Source: Tribonema minus
Lineage: Eukaryota > Sar > Xanthophyceae > Tribonematales > Tribonemataceae
NCBI GenBank assembly: GCA_017506865.1
Contig: JAFCMP010000514.1
Span: 372,001-436,000 of the forward strand
Length of the DNA: 64,000 nucleotides
Direction of reading: 5' to 3'
The notes under the pieces are model-generated. The model was not told where the DNA came from, did not search any database, and saw nothing but the letters and a program-made list of their open reading frames with translations. Every line of letters begins with the position of its first letter. Position 1 is the stretch's first letter. Shown piece by piece: positions 32,213 through 41,800 of this stretch. The position numbers were made by a program, and so were the translations under genes.

Positions 32213-35026
32213 CTATACAGTTACACTCGACGGCAGCATGTCGTACAGCTGCTGTGCCGTGACTTGCACGCCGTCGCCGTCGCCGAGCTCCGGGTACACC
32301 GCGATGGCGCCGCTGAAGTCTTGCGTCGCAGTGGAGGGCGTATGCGTGATGACGCAGCGCATCTGTGCGCCGAGCGCTGCTTGCAGTCCTATCAGGCTGT
32401 CCTCCACCACGATGCACCTGCGGCGGCAGGGGCGAGCGGTGGGCAGCGGTGGCGACAGTGAATGGCGCTAATTGCATTGCACAGGTACTTTTGCGTCGCA
32501 TGGGCGCCTTCGTGTTGCATGCACGCCTTCGTAGTGCGTACGCGCCTTTGTGTGGCATAGGCGCTTTTGCATTGCCTGGACGCATTTGCATTGCATAGGC
32601 GCCTTTGCAATGCAAAAGCGTATACACACTTGCATTGCATAGGCGCCTTTGCATTGCAAAAGCATATGCGCATTTGCATTGTGTAGGCACCTTTGCATTG
32701 CAAAGCAAAAGCGTATACACACTTGCGTTGCATAGGCGCCTTTGCATTGCAAAAGCATGTGCGCATTTGCATTGTATAGGCACTTTTGCATCGCAAAGGC
32801 GCCTATGTATTGCATGGGCGTCATTGTATTTGCATGGGTGCAAAGAACACGCTTCAGCTGCGCCACTGGTGCGTCCTCCGTGCAGTGAAGCGGGATGCTA
32901 CATGCAGACAGCAGGCAGCCCGCAACGCATAATGCTGGTGGCAGAGCCAAGTGCAGCCAGTGAGATGCATGACCAACAACAGATAAATCTCACCCATGAA
33001 ATACTGATCTTCCTGAGGTCAAGCGCTCATGTTACCTGTGCTTGGCTCAGCGACACCCACCATGTGAGTTCACGTCGCTGCCACTATGTTAGGCTGCGTT
33101 GACCTTCCTTGCAGCGATGTTCTCCATGTACTGTGGACCAACATCCCACGACCAGCGCAAATGTGCAGGTCGGTGACAGCCAGCTGTCCTGCGACATCAT
33201 ATCATTGCTCAGCTGCAGCAAGCGCCGAGCGCTGCACTCAACCACTGCTGTCCGAAAACTTTTCTGCTCGCACCATCGGCACCTCCCGCACCAGGACACA
33301 ACCGCAGTGATCCTGCTGCTGATCCCAAACGCGTTTCACATGCAACTGCAAGTTCGAAATTCAGCTATGGAGTGTCACCTGTCTGAGGGCACCCCCGGCA
33401 TCTCGTTGGCCAGCACACATCCAACTTGCGTTGCTCCACGTCATCAAATGCATTTTCGCTTCAACTTTGAAGCATAATCAAGTCTGACTGCAGAGTATCA
33501 CCTGTCCGCAGGCACCCCCAGCATCTCGCTGGCCAGCACGTAGATGCTGGGGTCCGGCTTGCGTCGCTCCACGTCATCAAATGCGTTTTCACATAAAGCT
33601 TCAAGTTTGAAGTTTAGCTACGGAGCGTCACCTGTCTGCAGGCACCCCCAGCATCTCGCTGGCCAGCACGTAGATGCTGGGGTCCGGCTTGCGTCGCTCC
33701 ACGTCATCGCCCGCCAGCACCACCTCAAACTTGGCCAGCTGCTCCTTGCCAAGCAGGTTGTCCAGGACAAAGACGCACGCGTCCTTGGTGGAGGCACTGC
33801 AGATGGCCAGCTTGGCGCCAGGGAGTGCCTGAACATTGCACGGTGGCACGTGAAGCAGGGTGGGAAGCAGGCGAAGGTGGTGGGATTGGCTGCATGATGG
33901 AGTGTCCTCAGAATCGCGTGAATCATTGTAATGGCTTAGAGTAAGCCGCTTCTCAGCGCTGCTGATGACTGATGGCGCCATTATGAGCCGGTATGACCGC
34001 GCAAAGCCATCACTGTGCCACAAGGCATTCACACAACAACGGCTTTGGAAGCAGAGGGCATGGCAGCAGCATGCGGGCTGGGCGACTGTTGCAGCCCGCC
34101 AAATGCCATCCGCACACGGCTGGTTTACACATTCGGCAAGCCCGTACGCGAGCACAAACTTCAAAACATTTGGCGTGAGTGCCTCACCAAGGCTTCGTCC
34201 ACAAGCCTGTTGAATCCTGGCCGCACAGGCACCGTTCCAGATGCAATCATCTCCTTGTAGATCTCGGTCTTGCGATCCTGCAGAGCGTCTATGAGCGCAT
34301 CCTGATCTGCGCTTTCGCTGGGCGGAGGGCCCAACTTGCTAGCCGGCCATCCGTTCACGCCAAAGTAATGGCGCATCTTGGGTTTGCCGCCACCGATGAG
34401 GTTTTGCAGTTCGTCTGTGACACAAGGTGAAGGAAGCCAGCGTGATTGCCACGAGCAGTTGTCAGACATCGACAATTCAGTGATCGAAGAATCTAGTACG
34501 TTTTTGGATGCACGCACGTGTGTGTACTAGCAACAGCTTGGCCGTTGCAAGTGCGATCATGTGCTACCTGCAGAAGGCATTGCGAGCATGCACTGATGTG
34601 GCAGTCTGCCTGTTGGCAGTGTGCCGAACCCTCACCGTAATACTCCGGGCTCCAGTTGTAATCCACTTCGAATTCCTTGAAGACTGCGTTGTATGCGTCA
34701 CGGTGCAGCCCTTCAGACTGCAATGAGGAGGAGAGCAGGGTGCGTCGGCATTTATCTCATGATTGCATCTGCACGTGCGTTGCAAACTGAAGCTCTCGTC
34801 TCAAAACCATATCTACTTTGCAAAGATGGCTTTCACAATGACCAACCTCCAGGATGACTCCATCGCAGTCGAATATAAGTCCCCAGCTCGAGCTCTCTGG
34901 GCTCGTGGTCATGCTCACGCGATTGCTGACAGCAGGTCGCCGCAGCTGGAGCCCCGGCGCGACGAACGCATGCGCGCCCAGCAAAGTGAGAGCAAGAGCA
35001 GTGGAAGAGTACAAGCAGCCGCGCAT
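32213..35026 (-). CDS. Plastid-type HAD-superfamily hydrolase (CbbY/beta-PGM-like)
   Basis: Five exons: 35026-34847, 34717-34636, 34414-34188, 33828-33632, 32417-32213; total 891 nt (296 aa), all phases consistent. The N-terminus MRGCLYSSTALALTLLGAHA is a signal peptide, followed by FVAPGLQLRR, matching the Phe-led cleavage motif of secondary-plastid leaders. HAD motif I is FDCDGVILE (D53 nucleophile, D55 acid/base), followed across the intron by SEGLHRDAYN, the cap start. Motif II is AICSAST, motif III lysine is in RRKPDPSIY and motif IV is VVEDSLIG. These residues suit a phosphatase acting on sugar phosphates, such as CbbY enzymes that clear xylulose-1,5-bisphosphate in plastids, but the substrate is inferred. 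The first donor is an unusual GTTGGT. Intron 4 holds copies of the exon 4 end and a minisatellite. The gene diverges from RPN3. Confidence 0.92.
32490..32830. repeat. Minisatellite of TTGCATTGCA-type units in HAD intron 4
   Basis: Alternating units of the kind GGCGCCTTTGCATTGCAAAA and GCGTATACACACTTGCATTG are repeated about six times with a higher-order period near 65 bases. Reverse-strand reading frames through it look like long Cys/Asn-rich proteins but are artefacts of the repeat. Confidence 0.85.
33377..33705 (-). repeat. Tandem copies of the HAD exon 4 donor border
   Basis: The end of exon 4 with its donor (33630-33705) is repeated at 33510-33579 with almost no changes over 70 bases and again at 33377-33450 in a more diverged form. 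Intervening sequence includes TTCAAGTTTGAAGTTTAGC and TTCAACTTTGAAGC. The period is 120-133 bases. Confidence 0.9.
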
Positions 35027-35388
35027 CGCCTTGCTGGCTCTCGCTGTGTGACACGCACGCCTGGAGCAATTCGGGAAGTTTAACTTCACCTTTGACATGC
35101 TCGCGAGAAGTTGCATTCGCTGCGAAGGATCCACTGCGGTCTGAGGGGGATAGCCAGCGCTGGCGCTTCACTGCTGCTTGCGACAGACGCAGAACAGGTG
35201 AGCATGCTGCCTCGCGAGGTGTGGAAGCCCATAGTAGTAGCAGCCCAAGTTGCTTCTTCTGGCGTCTTCTGTAATTGGCGTCTTTGAAGTGCTCAGTGAA
35301 GGTGTGCCTGGTGGTGTGGCTGTGTTTGCTAGCCAATCATGTATCATACAACCCGCGCTCGTTCTGTTGCGTTCAGTCAGCAGGCGCA
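35027..35388. promoter_or_regulatory. Shared divergent upstream region (HAD hydrolase / RPN3)
   Basis: 362 bases between two opposite start codons. TTCAGTCAG just upstream of the RPN3 start could also be an acceptor, so a 5' untranslated exon is possible. The promoter call rests on position only. Confidence 0.45.
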
Positions 35389-38300
35389 ATGGCAGGCGAC
35401 GCGGCCATGGAGGTGGACAAGGTCACTGCTGCTGCAACCGCAGCGCCAGTATCAGCACCGGCAGCAGACGATGCAACTCCCAAGGCAGCTGCTCCCATCA
35501 CCCTCGCCGACATCAAGCGGAACATCGGGTTCATCGTGAGGGCCACGGAATCCAATCAACATCGTCTCACTCTGCGGGCGATCCGCAACACCACTGCGAT
35601 CCGAACGCGCGTCGCTCCCGCCGTCCTGAAGGAGGCGGTTATGGCGTACGTGCCAGAAACCCACCCCGCACGTGCACAGATGCTGGAAACCCTTGACGCA
35701 CTGCCCGCACCAGCTGTGGAAGCAGCCGCGGAGCCACCATCCGAGGCAGCGAGCATGGAGGTGGAGGGAGAAAAGGAAAAAGATCCAGCTGCCCCCGAAG
35801 GAGCCGAGACCCCCGAGCCTGCAAAGGAGAAGTGGGAGGAGAAGCTGTCGCTGGCGGCTCCGGAGGTGGAGACGTATGTATGCATGCTGGTGCTGGCGGT
35901 GGTGCTGCGCTCTGGGGGAGAGACGGGGGCGCTGCTGCCGCTGGCGAATGCGCTGCTGGCGCGGGTGACATCTTTCAACAGGCGCACGCTGGACCACCTG
36001 GCTAGCAAGGTGATTGATTATGGCTGGTATTGACGTTGCAGACACATTACAGGTTCCGACACCGTTGAAGTATTTGTTTCATTATGGTGGTCGGCATCAT
36101 GGGTTGCCCTGCTAGCAGTGTATCAACGATGCTTGTGCAGCTGTGCTTAGAGACTCGATCCCACGATCTTCGCCAGATACCTTGCCACGTCAATGCACCA
36201 TGTTGACAAACGTTTTCCCAGTATTGTTGTGACAACAGAGAGAATTGGTGTGGAACTCGCGGTGTGATTGCGTGACAGTGAAGTTTGTGCTGCTCAAGCA
36301 CCCTACGCACTCACACATCCATGTTGTACGGTTGGGGTCAGCACATGAAGCGATCGACTTTGCCTCGTGCTGAGTGCTAATGACACGCTCGACTCAACGC
36401 CCATCCCGCACAACGCTTGTACGATCCATAAAGGTACATTGCTTCATTGGCAGCATCTGTGTGACACCGACTTGTCACGTCACGCGCGCATTCGTCGGTG
36501 CTGGCGCTGTCTGCGGCACTTCGGTATACGCCCGCTCATGGCATTTTAGCGAGTGCACCCACTCATAAGTCGTGGCATCGTTTCCCTCCCATGTGGCGCT
36601 CGCTCCCCATCGGTTGCGGCATTGTCATCCACCAACCTAGGCGCTCAATTAGGGGTGGGGGTGGAGTGAGGATCAGAGTTAGGGTTAGCCGACCGAGCAG
36701 CTTGCTGGCGGTGCACTTTGGGTTACACTAGGTATGCGTTGCACGGTATGTAGGTATGCGCTGCATCAAAGAGGACGTGTGTTGCTGAGGGATGGCGCTG
36801 CATATACACACACTTGTACATACATGCGCGTGGGCTGCACTGTACCCGAGTAGCATGTGCAGGCTCGCTGGGGTCTCCCCAAATCATATCAGTGCGCAAC
36901 TACATAGCATTTGTGTTCTGGCATGCACCTGTCAGCCAGGGTCAGCCGCTGAGTTGTGAGCCTGGGTGTACCTACACACCCTGCAGATGCTGATCAGCGG
37001 GCAGGAGCGCGCGAGCTGGGCTCAGGGTTACCGTTAAGATTGACATCAGCATGGTGGCCGGCAGTTGCTGACACTGTTCGAATCGCGCTCTTGTTTGCTG
37101 CGCACGCAGGTCCTCTTCTACTGCAGCCTGGCGCACGAGCGGGCGGGGCGCGCGAGCGACATGCGCGCGCCGCTGCTAGCGCTGCACCGCACGTGCTGCC
37201 TGCGGCACGATGAGATTGGGCAGGCCACAGCACTCAACCTGCTGCTGCGTCAGATGCTCAGCCAGAACCTGCTGGACCAGGCCTACAAGCTGGCCAGGTG
37301 TGTGCATTGAACTGCACTGTGCCTCGCACATCCACGTCTCACTTTTACTTTGAGGTATAGCGGTCTTTGTACAATGAATCAAAACTCATCATACATAGAC
37401 TGTGCGCAACAAATAGCTCATGTGCTAGACTCATCCAGTGATAAGCTTGGGCAATGTTGGTGTCTTTCAGTTGTGTGTTGATTGTTTTGTGTGTTGTCTG
37501 CACCATTGCAGACGCCAGCAGCGGTATTGCTTGCTTTATAGTGCTATGTATACAACTTATAACTATAAGAAGTAGTTGTCATGGCCATTCCACATTGTCT
37601 GCTTATTGACGGCAAGCGAACTTCAAAAAAGTATGTACTTCAACAAAGCTTGTGCATACCTACAATGCATCTAACGCATAGCAAGGCACATGTTCCGCAG
37701 TACATTTGTGCCGCCTACACACATTCCAGGCCAGTCAGCACTTCGCAATGCTCAATTCCACTGCATCTCCAGCTTCAAACTGCATACAAGATGGCACTGT
37801 CACAATCAGATACTGACTCTCCCCCCCCCCCTTCCCCCCCCCTTGCCCCCCGCGCGCAGCAAGACCAACTTCCCCGAGACGTGCAGCAACAACCAGTTCT
37901 GTCGCTACCTGTACTACATGGGGCGCATCGGCGCGCTGCAGCTCGACTACACAGACGCGCACGCCAAGCTCACGCAGTGCGCGCGCAAGGCGCCCGCCAA
38001 CACGGCCCTCGCCTTCCGCACCGCCGTGCAGCGCCTCACCGTCATCGTGCAGCTGCTGCTCGGCGAGGTGCCGGAGCGCGCCGTGTTCAACGCCGCAGGC
38101 ATGCGCGCGGCGCTCGCGCCGTACCTGCAGCTGACGCAGGCGGTGCGGCTGGGGGACCTCGTGGAGTTCAATGCGGCAGTGCAGCAGGTGCGTCGGCATT
38201 GATTTGCACTCACTGAACTGTTGTTGAACTGCTGGTGAACTGTGATTGAACCAGAAGTGTACTGCCGGCATGCGCGCCGCGCTCGCGCCGTACCTGCAAC

Positions 38301-40091
38301 TCACGCAGCCGGTGCGGCTGGGCGATCTCGTAGAGTTCAATGCGGCGGTGCAGCAGGTGCGTCAGTGTTCGTTTGCACTCAGTGAACTGGTGTTGAACTG
38401 CTGGTGCTGTGTGTGAACTAGCAGTGTACTGCCGGCATGTGCACGGCGCTCGTGCTAATACCTGCAGCTGACGCAGGCGGTGCGGCTCCTCTCATTGTCA
38501 GCCTTCTTCAGTTACCCCCTTCACCCCCCCCCCCCCCCTTTCAGAACAAGGCGACGTTCCAGGCGGACCGCACCTACACGCTCATCCAGCGTCTCGCGCA
38601 CAACGTCGTCAAGGCGGGCCTGCGCAAGGTCAACGTCGCGTACTCGCGCATCGCGCTCGCGGACGTGCGCGCCAAGGTGCGCCTCGACTCGGATGCGGGC
38701 GCCGAGTTCATCTGCGCGCGCGCGATCCGCGACGGCGTTATCGACGCGTCCATCGAGCCCGTGGAGAAGGGGGCGGGGGGGGGGGCGGCGCGCTGCCTGC
38801 GCAGCCGCGAGCAGGGGGACCTGTACGCGACGGACGAGCCGCAGCGCGCGTTTCACAGGTGCGTCACCACGTGCCGGTGTGTGAAGTTGAAGTTGGGAGT
38901 TGAGGTTGCTGTGGTCGGGCACGGGCGGCCGCGAGCTGGAGTCTGCGGCCGGGCGTGAGATTGCTGTGCTACAGTACGTACGTAGCCTTGTTGACGTACA
39001 GCTGCGTACCACTGCTCCTGACATTTTAAAGCACTGAAGTGCTTTGTTTGTGGCCAGCAATGGCATCTGCACGGATTGCTGCCTTCATGTCAATATCACA
39101 TTGCATCTGCACGGATTGCTGCCTCCATGTCAATATCACATTGGCGCACATGGCGCAATGGTTAGGGTTGGTTAAATGTAGGGTTTGGCCGTTGTGTCTC
39201 TTCTGTGCAGAGCTAGCGCTGTGTCTTTGTTTGATGTAAATATAGGGTCGACGGTCGGCGCCTGTAACAAGAACACACGTCACCTGAAGCAAAGCTGATT
39301 TACGCATCCATTACATTGCTCTTTCAACCAGTCTGCTTCAAATGTAGCATCGACAGCTATACTAAAAATCACTTTGCAATGACACTCGTGACAGGCGCGT
39401 GGCCTTCTGCCTAGGCGCCCTCAACGGCGCAGTGCGCGCCATGTAACATCTAGGGTTAGGGCTAGCTCATGCTGTGACCATGCACTGCTTCACGGTCCAG
39501 TCTGCTGCCAGCAGGAGCACTGTTAGTCGTAACTGAGTTTCATGCATGATGCGCGCATGACAGGCGCGCGACCTTCTGCCTGGACTGGACGTCCAATGGC
39601 GCTGTGCTCGTGATACAACATCTAGGGTCAGGGCTAGGACTTTGCTGCGTGACCACGCTACCGCGCACTCCTCTATTGTTGTCAGCGCCAACATCACCGA
39701 CAGACGTGAACACGGAGAATGCACCTTTCCGCATCATGTGACAGGCGTGGCCTTCTGGCTGGACGTGCACAACCGCGCCGTGCGCGCGATGCAATATCTA
39801 GGGTCAGGGGCAGAGCTAGCAGTATGCTGTAACATGCTGCCGTGCACCCCTCTATTGCCAATATTGCCAATCGACTTGTAACTGAAATCGTATCGCAATG
39901 ATTCATATGGCAGGCGCGTGGCCTTCTGCCTGGACGTGCACAACGGCGCTGTGCGCGCGATGCGCTACCCGGAGGACGCGTACAAGCGCGACCTGGAGCG
40001 CGCCAAGCGCAAGGGCGCGCTCGAGGACAAGACGGAGGAAGAGCTCGCCAAGGAGATCGCAGAGGACATGGACGAGGATGGCGCGCTGTAG
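35389..40091 (+). CDS. PSMD3: 26S proteasome regulatory subunit Rpn3 / PSMD3
   Basis: Five exons: 35389-36009, 37110-37297, 37860-38187, 38545-38858, 39914-40091; total 1629 nt (542 aa), phases consistent. Residues 1-40 are Ala-rich, with an acidic Glu/Pro/Lys linker near 120-155. The helical-repeat part has LPLANALLARVTSFNRRTLD, then VLFYCSLAHERAG and NLLLRQMLSQNLLDQAYKL. Exon 3 holds RYLYYMGRIGALQLDYTDA. The PCI domain in exon 4 has LRKVNVAYSRIALADV and FICARAIRDGVIDASIEP, and exon 5 begins RVAFCLDVHNGAVRAMRYP and ends in an acidic tail. Order and spacing match PSMD3 throughout. It is a scaffold of the lid of the 19S regulatory particle. Introns 3 and 4 contain repeated exon borders; acceptors of exons 3 and 4 follow long C-runs. 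Confidence 0.97.
38098..38490 (+). repeat. Tandem copies of the RPN3 exon 3 donor border
   Basis: The last 90 bases of exon 3 and the start of intron 3 (38098-38240) recur at 38268-38400, where the copy still encodes MRAALAPYLQLTQPVRLGD to the donor CAG/GTGCGT without a stop. A worn copy is at 38432-38490. The period is about 165-170 bases. Confidence 0.92.
39045..39150. repeat. Two-copy 47-bp tandem repeat in RPN3 intron 4
   Basis: GCATCTGCACGGATTGCTGC followed by C(T/C)TCATGTCAATATCACATT occurs at 39062 and again at 39104-39107, nearly identical. Confidence 0.85.
39388..39965 (+). repeat. Copies of the RPN3 exon 5 acceptor border
   Basis: The acceptor and exon 5 start (39911-39965: GGCAGGCGCGTGGCCTTCTG, then CCTGGACGTGCACAACGGCG) is repeated at about 39743-39795, 39561-39620 and 39392-39445. 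Each copy is followed by ATCTAGGGTTAGGG or ATCTAGGGTCAGGG. The period is 170-182 bases. Confidence 0.9.
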
Positions 40092-40104
40092 CGGGGTTGA
40101 GCAC

Positions 40105-40400
40105 TGAGCGCTGAGGCGGGGGGGGGGGGGGGGTTGGGGGGGGGTATGGAGCTCAGCACGATGCACAAAAGGAGCACCAGCAGGCTGCATGCGCTGGCGC
40201 TGTGCGCTCGTGCAAACTGCTGTGGCTGCTCCTCCAAGAAGTGTTGAGCGCTGTAGCGGGGTTGAGCGCTGAGGCGGGGGGAGGGGGGGGGGTATGGGCC
40301 TGAGCACTGAGGTAGTGTTGAGCGCTGTGGCGGAGGTGAGCGCTGAGGCGGGGGGAGGGGGGGGGTATATGGGGCTGAGCACTGAGGTAGTGTTGAGACC
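40105..40400 (+). repeat. G-rich repeat array downstream of RPN3
   Basis: Units containing GAGCGCTGAGGCGGGGGGAG occur at about 40107, 40264 and 40338, followed by long G-runs and TATGG, then GAGCACTGAGGTAGTGTTGA. The G-runs could form quadruplexes on the plus strand. Confidence 0.8.
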
Positions 40401-40499
40401 TGTAGCCTGGCGCAGTGCTTTAGCAGCGCTGAGCGCTGTGATGGCAGGGGGGTGCCATGGCGGGGGGCCGATCGCTGGGATGGCGCAGGGGGCGCTGTA

Positions 40500-41065
40500 G
40501 GGGGTGCGGAGTGCTGATGTAGTTTTGAGCGCTGTTACACAGGCGGGGGCGATGCGATTGGCCGCTTGGCCATGTGCTTGGGGCTGTTGTGGCTCAGAGC
40601 TCGCCTGGGTGATGCAAAGCGCTGCTGACTGCAGGAGCAGCGGCTGAGCGTGGCAGGCCTTTTGGTTTGGTCGCGATGGTAGGGAAGCTGACGTCGCATT
40701 GACGTCGTGATTGTTTTGACTGTTCTCTGGGGCCAGAGCTGGGAATGCATGGGGAGTATGCGGGAGGGGGCGGGTGTGGTCAGGGGGTGCGGAGTGCTGA
40801 TGTAGTTTTGAGCGCTGTTACACAGGCGGGGGCGATGCGATTGGCCGCTTGGCCATGTGCTTGGGGCTGTTGTGGCTCAGAGCTCGCCTGGGTGATGCAA
40901 AGCGCTGCTGACTGCAGGAGCAGCGGCTGAGCGTGGCAGGCCTTTTGGTTTGGTCGCGATGGTAGGGAAGCTGACGTCGCATTGACGTCGTGATTGTTTT
41001 GACTGTTCTCTGGGGCCAGAGCTGGGAATGCATGGGGAGTATGCGGGAGGGGGCGGGTGTGGTCA
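40500..41065. repeat. Direct tandem duplication of 283 bp
   Basis: Positions 40500-40782 and 40783-41065 read identically by eye, from GGGGGTGCGGAGTGCTGATG to GCGGGTGTGGTCA. The region has no evident gene. The identity means a recent event or an assembly artefact. Confidence 0.9.
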
Positions 41066-41800
41066 ATGGTGGTTGACTGACTCAAACCTTGAGTGTCTAG
41101 GAGAACGGGGCTTGCAAGCCTTTCTTATGAATGGAACGTTGAGTGGATGGCACAAAAACACAGTACTTCTACTTGCATTTCATTCTCTTCTGTCATCTGC
41201 TTGTGTGTGCTGCAGAAATAACTATCAAGTGGGTACGAGCATTGCATACTATCCAGGCGCTTGACCATCACGGTGTTCTATGCATATGCATATGCTAGAG
41301 TTGGTATGAAGCAAGCATGTGCTGAAACCATCAGCCCACCAGCTGGGCATGTTTTGCGTTTTCGGAACGGTTTTCCTTACAACAGGCGCAGTTGTCCCCC
41401 TTTCCTCCTGCACCTTTGATACCAACGCATGTCCGTGTTGTGGCAGTCTACTATGAGCTGCCATGTAGTCAATGTGGACAATGTCATAGCGCCTTGAATA
41501 CTCAGCACACATAGGTGCTGGCGCACTAGGCAAAGTCATTCTTAGCGCCACACACTTCTGTATGCATGGTGGTGCCACAAGAGGGGGCAAATTGTCCCCA
41601 ACGTCCAACCCGAAGTGCACAGTTGCAACAGCACGCACGCACAGACAATGTATCTTTCTCGTACATACAGTACATGGGCACAAGTAATGCCATGATTACG
41701 TACCAGCAGAAAAACGTGTCTTCCTCATGCACATGCACAAGGCGGCAATGGCTCAAGCCAGTTCATCATCTCTGTCAAGCCTCATGAATAAATGCATTGA
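41066..41800. other. Intergenic region between convergent RPN3 and CDK20
   Basis: No supported exon; AT-richer sequence with no repeats of note. Confidence 0.4.

Noticed and set aside
32468-32950. Long minus-strand ORFs with repeated Met-Gln-Cys-Lys text
   Set aside because: They are translations of the minisatellite inside HAD intron 4 and have no independent coding support.
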